64,000 bases of DNA from Rhodocyclaceae bacterium (GTDB lineage Bacteria; Pseudomonadota; Gammaproteobacteria; Burkholderiales; Rhodocyclaceae). The notes beneath the pieces are model-generated. The model saw only the letters and a list, made by a program, of their open reading frames with translations. It was not told where the DNA came from and did no database searches. Location of the stretch: assembly GCA_030681195.1 (NCBI GenBank), contig JAUXXJ010000045.1:186001-250000 (forward strand), in the 5' to 3' direction. Below are positions 51,726 through 62,070 of the stretch, piece after piece. How positions within the stretch are numbered: position 1 is the stretch's first letter; each line of letters begins with the position of its first letter. The position numbers and the translations under genes were made by a program.

Positions 51726-53324
51726 ATGCACTCGCGCAGATCGTTTTTTTCCATTGCCCTGCTGGTCGGATTCCTGACCCTGACAGGCGGAGTCGCTGAC
51801 GCTGCGTCGTCCAAGACCACTACGGCCGATCACTCCAAGTTCAAAGAACTTCAGCAGACCTTCAATACCGGTCCCGAAGTGACCAAAGCCTGCCTCAGCT
51901 GCCACACCGAGGCCGCCAAGCAGGTGCATCGCACCAAACACTGGACGTGGGAGTTTCTGAACCCCGAGAATGATCAGCGCCTGGGCAAGAAGAACGTTCT
52001 CAACAACTTCTGTATCTCCATCCCGCAGAACACACCTTTCTGCACCACTTGTCACGTCGGCTACGGCTGGAAGGACAAACACTTCGACTTCAGCAAGGAA
52101 GAGAGTGTCGACTGCCTCGTCTGCCATGACACCACGGGTGCCTACAAGAAAATCCCCGGCACGGGCGGCATGGCCTTCGGCAAGGACATGGAACTGCCGC
52201 CAGGATCGGGCAAGATCGTCAAAGGTATCGATCTGACCAAGATCGCCCAGAAGATCGGCAAGACCAGCCGCGATACCTGCGGGGGTTGTCACTTCTTTGG
52301 CGGTGGTGGCGATGGCGTCAAGCACGGCGACATGGACAGCTCGCTGGCCGCACCGGAAGCCGAACTCGACGTACACATGGATGCCGCCGGCCTTGATTTC
52401 ACTTGCGGCACCTGTCATGCCACGTCGAGCCACGACGTGCCGGGCAGCCGCTACACGCCGACGGCCATCGACAAGGGCGGCGCGCATATCCGTGGCAAGG
52501 ATGGGAAGGGCAATCCGGCCACTTGCGTGTCCTGCCATAACAATACGCCACACAAATCCGGCGATCATGCGGATCGGCTGAACCACCACGCGAAGAAGGT
52601 GGCTTGCCAGACCTGCCATATTCCCGAGTTTGCGCGCGGCGGCGTTGCCACCAAGATGGGCTGGGACTGGTCGACGGCCGGCCAGCTTGACAAGGACGGC
52701 AAGCAGTTTGTCAAGAAGGATGACAAAGGCAAGATCATCTACGAATCGCGCAAGGGCGATTTCGATCTCGGCACCAACGTCAAGCCCGAGTACCGCTGGT
52801 TCAACGGCGACATCAAATACACGCTGCTCGACGACAAGATCGACCCGACGCATCAACCGATTGGCATCAACAGCATCGGTGGCAGCCCGAGCGACGGTCG
52901 TTCGCTGATCTGGCCGATGAAGATCTCGCACGGCAAGCAGCCCTTCGACGCCGTGAACATGAACCTCGTCACACCGCATACCGCCGGCAACGACGATTAC
53001 GGCTACTGGAAGAACCTCAACTGGGCCAAGGCCATCGAAAGCGGCATGAAGGATTCCGGCATGCCCTTCTCCGGCAAAATGGACTTTGTGTCGACCGAAA
53101 TGTACTGGCCCATCACCCACATGGTGGCGCCCAAAGACAAGTCGCTGGGCTGCGTCGACTGTCATGCCAAGGGCGGTCGTCTCGAAGGCATCGAGGGTGT
53201 CTACGTATTTGCCCAGAGCAACAACAAGTGGGTCGATCTGTTTGGCTGGACGATCGTGCTGCTGACGCTGCTCGGTGTGATCGGTCACGGCCTGATCCGC
53301 ATCATCGCCAGCAAGAAGGATTGA
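51726..53324 (+). CDS. otr: Octahaem cytochrome c, tetrathionate reductase family (Otr)
   Basis: The 532-residue periplasmic protein has eight CxxCH haem sites in order: CLSCH, CTTCH, CLVCH, CGGCH, CGTCH, CVSCH, CQTCH, CVDCH. The signal begins MHSRRSFF, and a C-terminal transmembrane helix (WTIVLLTLLGVIGHGLI) anchors it. Otr-family enzymes reduce tetrathionate and also nitrite or hydroxylamine. The substrate here is inferred from the TtrS/TtrR-like pair and sulfur genes. The ATG at 51726 has an AAAGGTGG site 5 bases ahead. Eleven bases separate it from the cytochrome b partner. Confidence 0.9.
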   Translation: MHSRRSFFSIALLVGFLTLTGGVADAASSKTTTADHSKFKELQQTFNTGPEVTKACLSCHTEAAKQVHRTKHWTWEFLNPENDQRLGKKNVLNNFCISIPQNTPFCTTCHVGYGWKDKHFDFSKEESVDCLVCHDTTGAYKKIPGTGGMAFGKDMELPPGSGKIVKGIDLTKIAQKIGKTSRDTCGGCHFFGGGGDGVKHGDMDSSLAAPEAELDVHMDAAGLDFTCGTCHATSSHDVPGSRYTPTAIDKGGAHIRGKDGKGNPATCVSCHNNTPHKSGDHADRLNHHAKKVACQTCHIPEFARGGVATKMGWDWSTAGQLDKDGKQFVKKDDKGKIIYESRKGDFDLGTNVKPEYRWFNGDIKYTLLDDKIDPTHQPIGINSIGGSPSDGRSLIWPMKISHGKQPFDAVNMNLVTPHTAGNDDYGYWKNLNWAKAIESGMKDSGMPFSGKMDFVSTEMYWPITHMVAPKDKSLGCVDCHAKGGRLEGIEGVYVFAQSNNKWVDLFGWTIVLLTLLGVIGHGLIRIIASKKD

Positions 53325-53335
53325 GGGGAAACGAC

Positions 53336-53932
53336 ATGACGCAAAAAATCTACATCTTCAAGAAATTCGAGCGCTTCTGGCACTGGTCGCAGGCGGCATT
53401 GATCATCTTCCTGATGGCGACTGCCTTCGACATCCACGGCACCTACACCATCTTTGGCTTCGAACAGGCGGTGATCTACCACCGCCTCGCGGCCTGGACA
53501 CTAGTGGGTCTGTGGGTCTTTGCCATCTTCTGGCATCTGGCAACGGGTGAGTGGCGGCAGTATTCGCCCTCCATGACCAACGTCATCGCGATGGTCAAGT
53601 ATTACCTGTCCGGCATCTTCAAGAACGCGCCGCACCCGCATCGCCAGACTGAGTTGCAGAAACATAATCCGCTACAGAAACTGGCCTATCTGGGCATCCT
53701 GGCCTTTGTTGCGCCACTGATCTGGACGACCGGCTGGCTACTGTTGTTCTGGGATTCGCTGGAAGCCTGGGGCTTGGGCTTCCTGCAACTGGAATGGATC
53801 GCCATCGGCCACACCATCGGCGCCTTCATGATGCTGACTTTCCTGGTCGCCCACATCTACCTGATTACCGCCGGTGCGACGCTGACCTCGCACCTCAAGG
53901 CGATGATTACCGGCTGGGAGGAAGTGCACTAA
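53336..53932 (+). CDS. Membrane cytochrome b partner of the octahaem enzyme
   Basis: A 198-residue protein with four transmembrane helices and the HxxHxx-type histidines of the Ni/Fe-hydrogenase/formate-dehydrogenase cytochrome b family (RFWHWSQAALI, VIYHRLAAWTL, AIGHTIGAFMML, VAHIYLI). It should pass quinol electrons to the octahaem cytochrome. A GGGG ribosome site precedes the ATG at 53336. The operon ends at the strong terminator 53954-53981. Confidence 0.9.
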   Translation: MTQKIYIFKKFERFWHWSQAALIIFLMATAFDIHGTYTIFGFEQAVIYHRLAAWTLVGLWVFAIFWHLATGEWRQYSPSMTNVIAMVKYYLSGIFKNAPHPHRQTELQKHNPLQKLAYLGILAFVAPLIWTTGWLLLFWDSLEAWGLGFLQLEWIAIGHTIGAFMMLTFLVAHIYLITAGATLTSHLKAMITGWEEVH

Positions 53933-53953
53933 ACCGACATTTTCTTCGGCATG

Positions 53954-53981
53954 AAAAAGCCCCGCTACGGCGGGGCTTTTT
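53954..53981. terminator. Strong bidirectional rho-independent terminator
   Basis: A perfect 12-bp stem AAAAAGCCCCGC / GCGGGGCTTTTT with a TACG loop. A and T runs on both sides let it end the cytochrome b operon and, from the other strand, the Rieske/small-protein transcript. Confidence 0.93.
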
Positions 53982-54013
53982 CATGTGACGTCTTGCGCAC
54001 CGATTTTTTGTGA

Positions 54014-54163
54014 TTACGACCAGACGATCCTCCGTATGCCACGATAGGCGAGAAAAGGTAGTAGTACGGGAAGACTGATCAGGGTCAGGGTCAGCAATAT
54101 TGGGGTAAATGACGCAGCGCCAGCAAAGTCCAAGAGTTGGCTGGAAGAGGGAACGAGGTTCAT
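54014..54163 (-). CDS. 49-residue single-pass membrane protein
   Basis: Short minus-strand frame starting MNLVPSSSQLLDF, with one transmembrane helix (about 19-40) and a basic cytoplasmic-type tail (RGIRRIVWS). A GGAG ribosome site lies 7 bases before the ATG. It begins 20 bases after the Rieske stop and ends before the shared terminator, so it is the second gene of that operon. It might be a small subunit or assembly factor. No family recognised. Confidence 0.6.
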   Translation of the reverse strand: MNLVPSSSQLLDFAGAASFTPILLTLTLISLPVLLPFLAYRGIRRIVWS

Positions 54164-54182
54164 GTGGGATCTCCAAAAATGT

Positions 54183-54797
54183 TCAAGCGGTTGTTTTGTC
54201 CTCGCCGATCAGCAGGCGCGCTTCGGTGAGGTATTGGTGCGGCGGGATTTCGAGATTGGTCGGGGCCGGCATGTTTGCCAGCACACGCCCGGCCAGGTCG
54301 AATTGCGAACCGTGGCAGGGGCAGAAGAAGCCGCCATCCCAGTCGGGTGACATACCCTGCGTGGTGCCGGTCTGGAATTTTTCGCTCGGCGAGCAGCCGA
54401 GATGGGTGCAGATGCCCACGGCGATGAAGATTTCCGGCTTGATCGAGCGATGTTCGTTGGTGGCGTATGCCGGTTGCTGCGGACGGGCGGATTGCGGATC
54501 GGCCAACTTGGGCTCGACCTTTTTCAGCGAAGCGAGCATTTCCGGGGTGCGATTGACCACCCAGACCGGCTTGCCGCGCCACTCGACGGTCATCATCTCG
54601 CCGGGGGCGAGCTTGGCGATATCCACCTCGACCGGCGCCCCGGCCGCCTTGGCGCGCTCCGAGGGGGCGAAGGTATTGACGAAGGGAAAAGCGACGGCGG
54701 CACCCGCGGCCGCAGCGGCGGCACTGGTGGCGAACAGCAACTGGCGACGTTTCGGGTCAGGCTCGCCGCATTGGCAGGAGGCGGTGCAGGTGGTCAT
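54183..54797 (-). CDS. Rieske iron-sulfur protein, solitary
   Basis: A 204-residue protein of the ubiquinol-cytochrome c reductase Rieske type. The N-terminus has a twin-arginine export motif (PKRRQLLF) before an Ala-rich helix. The 2Fe-2S ligands are in CTHLGC and CPCHGSQFD. Unusually it is not followed by cytochrome b and c1 genes; instead a 49-residue membrane protein follows. It is convergent with the octahaem operon, so it may serve a separate bc1 complex encoded elsewhere or a modified quinol oxidation route. An extra CTASCQCGE cysteine cluster lies at the extreme N-terminus. Confidence 0.88.
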   Translation of the reverse strand: MTTCTASCQCGEPDPKRRQLLFATSAAAAAAGAAVAFPFVNTFAPSERAKAAGAPVEVDIAKLAPGEMMTVEWRGKPVWVVNRTPEMLASLKKVEPKLADPQSARPQQPAYATNEHRSIKPEIFIAVGICTHLGCSPSEKFQTGTTQGMSPDWDGGFFCPCHGSQFDLAGRVLANMPAPTNLEIPPHQYLTEARLLIGEDKTTA

Positions 54798-55170
54798 GTT
54801 GGGGGGCCTTGGGTTTGATTGGTCTGTGTGCTAGACCTACACAAGGAACATGCCACCACGCTGACAGCGAAGGATTTTGATTAACTTGCTGAAACAAAAC
54901 AAAAATAAAATTAAGAGTGGTTGATTGTCAGCTTCTACTGCCATAAATGACACCAAAACTGACGGTGTTCTATGTCATGTATGGCGGTATGCCCCGGTCA
55001 GTTCGACAGATGCTTGTAGCTCGGGTTGTCAATCAAGCCAGCCGCAGTTCCTGATGCCGATCCTGCCCCCTTCCAGCGACAAAACACCGCGTCCGACCCC
55101 CTTCTCGAAGTAAGCATTTTCTTCGAGATTATTTATAGCCCCGGCTTGCCGGGGCTTTTTTTCGTCGCCT
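54798..55170 (+). other. Intergenic region with an orphan plus-strand terminator
   Basis: About 370 bases without a convincing gene. An A-rich stretch (54890-54912) is followed by mixed sequence. An inverted repeat CTCGAAG / CTTCGAG sits at 55104-55127. A hairpin AGCCCCGG / CCGGGGCT (55137-55156) ending in seven T (55156-55162) is a good rho-independent terminator for the plus strand. No plus-strand protein gene feeds it, so a small RNA ending near 55162 is possible. A 62-codon frame from a TTG at 54925 has no ribosome site and is not called. Confidence 0.5.
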
Positions 55171-57372
<2,202 letters not shown>

Positions 57373-57426
57373 TCAAGCGACATTCAATCCAGTTGATTGT
57401 TCGGATAAAGGCAATAGGGGATAGCT

Positions 57427-57751
57427 ATGAATCATCAAAACCAGCCCGCGCTGATTCTGGGCATCCTGCAAGAACGGATGGACACCATCGCCCGAATTTC
57501 TGCACCACGATGGCGGGCAGGAGGAAAGCCTGCATCGCATCGATGCGGTGGTGAGTGCGGCCGATGCCGTGGTCTGCCAGGCCGGTTGCGTTTCGCACAC
57601 CGCCTACTATCGCCTCAAGGAGGCGTGCAAGAAACTCGGCAAGCCCTGCGTGTTTGTGCAATCGCCGGGCGTGGGCAGCTTTGCGCGCGGACTGGCGGTT
57701 TTGCGCGGCGAGACCGCAGTGATGCGGGTTGGCCAGTTGTCGAACTGCTGA
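57427..57751 (+). pseudogene. DUF2325 protein gene with a frameshift
   Basis: The start (MNHQNQPALILGILQERMD) is in one frame. The conserved remainder (FLHHDGGQEESLHRIDAVV, then AADAVVCQAGCVSHTAYYRLKEACK and PGVGSFARGLAVL) is in the next frame. The switch falls near 57490-57500. Joined, they give about 108 residues, close to a normal DUF2325 protein. One base lost or gained, or a sequencing error, would explain it. Function of the family is unknown. Confidence 0.65.
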
Positions 57752-57754
57752 TTT

Positions 57755-57778
57755 GCCGTCCCGCCAGCGCCGACTTTT
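57755..57778 (+). repeat. Dispersed repeat, perfect copy supplying a stop codon
   Basis: Perfect consensus. It begins 3 bases after the DUF2325 stop. On the minus strand the TGA at 57778-57780, directly joined to its AAAG end, is the stop codon of the msr gene. Confidence 0.93.
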
Positions 57779-59034
57779 CAGTCCGGCACGAACTTCAGCA
57801 CATTGCCATTGATGCAGTAGCGCTTGCCGGTCGGCGGCGGACCATCGTCGAAGACATGGCCGAGGTGGATGCCGGAACTGGCGCTACGCACTTCGACGCG
57901 GCGCATGCCGTGGGCGTTGTCGACATGCTCGGTCAGCGCGCCCGGTTGCGGGTTGAAGAAACTCGGCCAGCCGGTGCCACTGTTGAATTTAGTATCGCTC
58001 CTGAACAACGCCGCGCCGGTAATCGGGTCGACGAAGGTGCCGGGGCGTTTTTCATCGAGATGTGAGCCAGTGCCAGGGCGCTCGGTGCCCTGTTCGAAAG
58101 CGATCCTCTGCTGCTCGGGGGTCAGAAGATGGAAGCCGAGCCATTTCCAGAAGCGCGGCTTTTCGCCGTTATAGCCGGTGAAGCGTGAGACTTCCCTGCC
58201 GTTTTCGAACAGCACGATGGTTGGTGTGGCGAACAGCACTTTCTCCAGTGTCCAGCCGCCTGGCGCTTGAGCACTCATGGTGCGTGCCGCGGGCACCTCG
58301 GATTTCCAGCTATCGAGAATTTCGGCCTTGAACTGTTTGCAGTAGGCGCAGTCCTCCGCTTCAAAGACGATCAACTGGCGCTTGAGGTTGAGCGACTTGG
58401 GATCGAGCGGCTTGGCTGGGGCCACAGCTTTGGTCGGTGCGATTGAACCTGGATATTTCACGCCGGTGCCGCCCAGTCCGCAGTAGCCGTTGGGATTTTT
58501 CTTCAGATAGTCCTGATGGTATTCCTCGGCCTTGAAATACTTTTTTAGCGGCGCGATGTCGGTGGTGATGGCGCCGCGTCCGGCGGTCTTGAGGGCAGTC
58601 TGATAGACCTCGCGCGTCTTGTTGGCGGTGGCCAGTTGGGCGTCGCTATTGGTGTAGATCGCGCTGCGGTAGTTGGTGCCGATGTCGTTGCCTTGCCGAT
58701 TACCCTGGGTCGGATCATGGCTTTCCCAGAAGCGTGCGAGAACGGTGTCGAGACTGACTTTGGCCGGATCGAAGCTGACTTTCACCACTTCGGCGTGATT
58801 GCGCTTGGCGGTTTGGCCGCGCTTGATCGCCGCTTCGAGCGCGAGGACGGCCTGATAGTCGCCGGCAATGTCGCCGTTGGCGTAACCGCTCTCCACATCG
58901 GTTACGCCAGCCAATTCGGCCATGCGCTTTTCGGCGCCCCAGAAGCAGCCCATGCCCAGCACGATGGAATCGGTGGCGGCGTTGGCAAGTGTCGTCATGA
59001 GAAATAACCCCAAAGCAAGTAGTAGGTTGACCAT
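57778..59034 (-). CDS. msrAB: Exported MsrA-thioredoxin-MsrB methionine sulfoxide reductase
   Basis: A 418-residue periplasmic repair enzyme. A signal peptide (about 1-20) is followed by MsrA (catalytic Cys in [11 protein letters not shown]; about 22-185) and a thioredoxin-like domain with CAYC (about 205-320). MsrB closes the protein (GTGWPSFF and catalytic Cys in [12 protein letters not shown]). The zinc cysteines of MsrB are absent, as in PilB. The order differs from Neisseria PilB (Trx-MsrA-MsrB). The stop codon is formed by the dispersed repeat. Confidence 0.9.
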   Translation of the reverse strand: MVNLLLALGLFLMTTLANAATDSIVLGMGCFWGAEKRMAELAGVTDVESGYANGDIAGDYQAVLALEAAIKRGQTAKRNHAEVVKVSFDPAKVSLDTVLARFWESHDPTQGNRQGNDIGTNYRSAIYTNSDAQLATANKTREVYQTALKTAGRGAITTDIAPLKKYFKAEEYHQDYLKKNPNGYCGLGGTGVKYPGSIAPTKAVAPAKPLDPKSLNLKRQLIVFEAEDCAYCKQFKAEILDSWKSEVPAARTMSAQAPGGWTLEKVLFATPTIVLFENGREVSRFTGYNGEKPRFWKWLGFHLLTPEQQRIAFEQGTERPGTGSHLDEKRPGTFVDPITGAALFRSDTKFNSGTGWPSFFNPQPGALTEHVDNAHGMRRVEVRSASSGIHLGHVFDDGPPPTGKRYCINGNVLKFVPD

Positions 59035-59128
59035 GATGAATTAGCGTCCTATGACCCCGAGATGGATGCGACCGTGCAAAATACCAGTCCCGCTTGCAAT
59101 TGCACACCCAAGACCTCATTAGACAGTG

Positions 59129-60298
59129 ATGCGCATTTTGGTTCTCCTCGCCGCTACAACGCTGACCCTGCTGGGCATTGCAGGAGTTTCCGCGCGCGGG
59201 GCGGGAAAAGAGGAGCCCTGCGGCACGGCGGGAGAATGGCGCGTGCCGGACGGCAAGACCACGCAGCCAAGCGATCCGCAAGCCTTGGCCGACCGCCTGG
59301 CACGCCAGCAGGTGGTGCTGCTCGGCGAGATGCACGATAGTGCCGAAGATCATCGCTGGCAGTTGCACATGCTGGCGCAATTGCACAGCCGCCAGCCGAA
59401 GCTGGCCCTCGGCCTCGAAATGTTCCCGCGCCGGCTTCAACCGATTCTTGATCAGTGGGTGGCGGGCGAACTGGCCGAAGACGCGTTTCTCCAGCGCAGC
59501 GAATGGGACAAGGTATGGGGCTACGACGCGCGCGATTACCTGCCGCTGTTCCACTTTGCACGCATGCATCGTTTGCCGATGCTGGCCCTGAACGTCGAGC
59601 GCAGCCTGCCCGAGGCGATTGGCAAGCAGGGCTGGGAGAACGTGCCGGAGACGCAGAAGGAGGGCGTGAGCCGGCCGGCGGCACCGAGCGCGGCTTACCG
59701 CAAGGAACTGCGCCAAGTGTTCAATCACCATCCGGCGAAAGAACGCGGCGAAGGGGGCTTCCCGCGCTTCGTCGAAGCACAGACCGTGTGGGACCGCGCC
59801 ATGGCCGAGGTCATCGCCCGGCATCTGAAAAACGCGCCCGGTTCGTTGGTGGTGGGCATCCTCGGTGCCGGTCATGTGCGCAATGGCCATGGTGTTGAAC
59901 ACCAGCTCAAGGATCTTGGCATTGGCGCTGTCGCCGGCCTGATCACCTGGCCGCGCGATAGCGATTGCCGCGGTCTGGGCGGTGGCTTCGCCGCAGCCAT
60001 GTTCCTTGTCGAACCGCCGAAAAGCAATGCCCCGCGCCTTGGCGTGGCCACCACCCCCGAAGCCGGCGGCTTGCGTATCGGTGAAGTCAAGCCGGGCAGC
60101 ATTGCCGAGGCTGCCGGACTGCAGCGCGATGACCTGATCACGCGCATTGCCGGCCAGCCGGCCAATGACATCCTGAGCTTGCGCCAGGCGGTACAGCGTC
60201 AGCCGGCCGGCACCTGGCTGCCATTGCAGGTGAAACGTGGCGAGACCGAGCTTGAAGTGGTGGCGCGCTTTCCGGCCCCCGCTGCATCGGCCCCATGA
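59129..60298 (+). CDS. ChaN-like protein with C-terminal PDZ domain
   Basis: A 389-residue exported protein. A signal peptide (about 1-24) is followed by a ChaN/iron-regulated fold with VVLLGEMHDSAEDH, LGLEMFPRRLQP and GILGAGHVRNGHGV; the Glu/His residues could bind haem or metal. A PDZ domain ends it (GLRIGEVKPGSIAEAAGLQRDDLITRIAG). The ATG at 59129 is used; a GTG one codon earlier is equally possible. It overlaps the M1 peptidase gene by 4 bases, suggesting a joint envelope function. Confidence 0.85.
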   Translation: MRILVLLAATTLTLLGIAGVSARGAGKEEPCGTAGEWRVPDGKTTQPSDPQALADRLARQQVVLLGEMHDSAEDHRWQLHMLAQLHSRQPKLALGLEMFPRRLQPILDQWVAGELAEDAFLQRSEWDKVWGYDARDYLPLFHFARMHRLPMLALNVERSLPEAIGKQGWENVPETQKEGVSRPAAPSAAYRKELRQVFNHHPAKERGEGGFPRFVEAQTVWDRAMAEVIARHLKNAPGSLVVGILGAGHVRNGHGVEHQLKDLGIGAVAGLITWPRDSDCRGLGGGFAAAMFLVEPPKSNAPRLGVATTPEAGGLRIGEVKPGSIAEAAGLQRDDLITRIAGQPANDILSLRQAVQRQPAGTWLPLQVKRGETELEVVARFPAPAASAP

Positions 60299-62070
60299 AA
60301 TTCTGGTTGCTGCTGCTGGTCTGGCCCGTCTTCGCCTGGGCGGTGCCGCAGCTTGAGCTGAACATTCAGCTCGATCCCGCTTCGCGCCATTTCGCGGCAA
60401 GCGGCGTATTGCGCGATGTCCGAGACCTGTCCGGGTTTCATCTGTCGCGCGACTTCGAGGTGACCGAACTCAAAGCTAACGGCGTGTCTATCCCACCCAG
60501 ACGCCGTCTCGCCAGCGCCGACTTTTTCTCCTTGCCCAGCGGCACGCGCCGCGTCGAGCTGCGCTATCGCGCAAAGCTCGCGCCGACCCTGTCACTCGAC
60601 CATCGCCAGGTGCTACGCCAGCGCGCCGCCACGGCATCGCCCGAAGGCAGCTTCCTGCCCGCCTCATCCGGCTGGTATCCGCGCGCGGCGGAATTCTTTC
60701 ACTACCGGCTGACCCTCGAACTGCCGGCCGGACAGAAAGGGCTGGTGGCCGGCAACCTGAAAAGCGAGCAGCAGACGGCAGACGGCTATCGGGCCGAATT
60801 CGATTTTCCTCACCCGGCTGATGGCATCGACCTGATGGCGGGACCGTATGTCGTGCGCGAGCAGCCGCTGACTTTGCCGGCGGGGCGACGCATCGTCGTG
60901 CGCACCTGGTTTCACCCGGAGCTGACCGAACTGGCCGCCGCCTATCTCGATGACTCGGCCCGTTATCTGATGCGCTATTCGCGGCTGATCGGCGACTATC
61001 CCTTCGAGATTTTCAGCGTGGTGTCGAGCCCGACACCGACTGGCTTCGGCATGCCGAGCCTCACCTATCTTGGCCGCGAGGTCATCAAATTGCCCTTCAT
61101 CCGCGCTACCTCGCTGGGCCACGAAGTGCTGCACAACTGGTGGGGCAACGGTGTGTATCCGGACTGGGACAGCGGCAACTGGTCCGAGGGCCTGACCACC
61201 TTCCTCGCCGACTACGCCTACAAGGAAGAAGAGGGCGAAACGGCGGCACGCGAGATGCGCATCGGCTGGTTGCGCGACTATGCCGCCGTGCCGCCGGGTG
61301 CCGACATGGCGCTGAAAGACTTTACCTCACGCCATCACGGCATCGCCTCGGTGATTGGCTACAACAAGGCGGCGATGGTATTTCTCATGCTGCGCGACCG
61401 CATCGGCCAGGAAGCCTTCGAGCGCGGCCTGCAGTTGTTGTGGGCGCAAAAGCGCTTTCAGGTCGCCTCGTGGTCCGATCTTGAAGTCGCCTTCAGCGCG
61501 GCTTCGGGGCGTTCGCAGGCGACCTTCTTTCGCCAGTGGGTGAATCAGGCCAGCGCACCGACGTTTTCTGCCGACGAGATCGCCCGCGACAGCGATTACC
61601 GCCTGTGGCGCCGCATCGATCCGGCGCAATTGCCGCCGATCCTGCGCGAAGTGTTCATCGCGCCCAAGGTACGGCTGATCGTGGCCGATACCGATGCGGA
61701 GGTTCGCCAGGCGGCGAATGCATTGGCTGCGCGTGTGCTCGATGCGAAAGACATGTCAGGCGGTAATGCGCGGCTGATCATCGGCCGTGACACGACCATC
61801 GAGCGCTGGCTGGCGGACAACGCGTTGCCGCCACCGCCCGCCGCCTTGCGTGGCAAGGGATCGGCCCGCGTCTGGGCCGGGCGCGATGGATCGGGCAAGC
61901 CCTATGTTGTGGTCAGCGGCCGCGATGCCGCGGCACTGGCGGCACTGCAACGCGGCCTGCCGCACTATGGCAAGCAGGGCTGGCTGGTGTTCGAAGGCGG
62001 GCGGGCCAGCGAGAAGGGGCTTGAGTTGCCCGGCTCCCTTACTGCGCCGGGAGGCCGCCCATCCCATTAA
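60295..62070 (+). CDS. M1-family (gluzincin) aminopeptidase-like protein, exported
   Basis: A 591-residue protein with a signal peptide (about 1-17) and the zinc site HEVLHNWWGN followed 18 residues later by the third ligand Glu in NWSEGLTTF. The substrate strand GFGMPSLTYLG takes the place of the GAMEN motif. The repeat at 60503-60526 is translated as RRLASADF in the N-terminal beta domain. It is coupled to the ChaN-PDZ gene, and the last 32 bases overlap the convergent matrixin gene. Confidence 0.87.
   Translation: MKFWLLLLVWPVFAWAVPQLELNIQLDPASRHFAASGVLRDVRDLSGFHLSRDFEVTELKANGVSIPPRRRLASADFFSLPSGTRRVELRYRAKLAPTLSLDHRQVLRQRAATASPEGSFLPASSGWYPRAAEFFHYRLTLELPAGQKGLVAGNLKSEQQTADGYRAEFDFPHPADGIDLMAGPYVVREQPLTLPAGRRIVVRTWFHPELTELAAAYLDDSARYLMRYSRLIGDYPFEIFSVVSSPTPTGFGMPSLTYLGREVIKLPFIRATSLGHEVLHNWWGNGVYPDWDSGNWSEGLTTFLADYAYKEEEGETAAREMRIGWLRDYAAVPPGADMALKDFTSRHHGIASVIGYNKAAMVFLMLRDRIGQEAFERGLQLLWAQKRFQVASWSDLEVAFSAASGRSQATFFRQWVNQASAPTFSADEIARDSDYRLWRRIDPAQLPPILREVFIAPKVRLIVADTDAEVRQAANALAARVLDAKDMSGGNARLIIGRDTTIERWLADNALPPPPAALRGKGSARVWAGRDGSGKPYVVVSGRDAAALAALQRGLPHYGKQGWLVFEGGRASEKGLELPGSLTAPGGRPSH
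60503..60526 (+). repeat. Dispersed repeat inside the M1 peptidase gene
   Basis: Perfect match to the CTC variant. Read as PRRRLASADFFSL, the same frame as in the APH/P-loop gene. Confidence 0.92.

Noticed and set aside
54925..55113. 62-codon plus-strand frame in the katG-Rieske intergenic region
   Set aside because: TTG start without ribosome site, no recognisable features. The orphan terminator fits a non-coding transcript equally well.
57392..57439. OxyR-like elements between katG and the DUF2325 gene
   Set aside because: Only one ATAG-N7-CTAT pair (57414-57428) matches. The outer two elements do not, so it is too weak to call.
61549..61570. Repeat-like GCCAGCGCACCGACGTTTT in the M1 peptidase gene
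   Set aside because: It contains an inserted base, lacks the GCCGTCYC half, and encodes an ordinary QASAPTF stretch. Probably chance.
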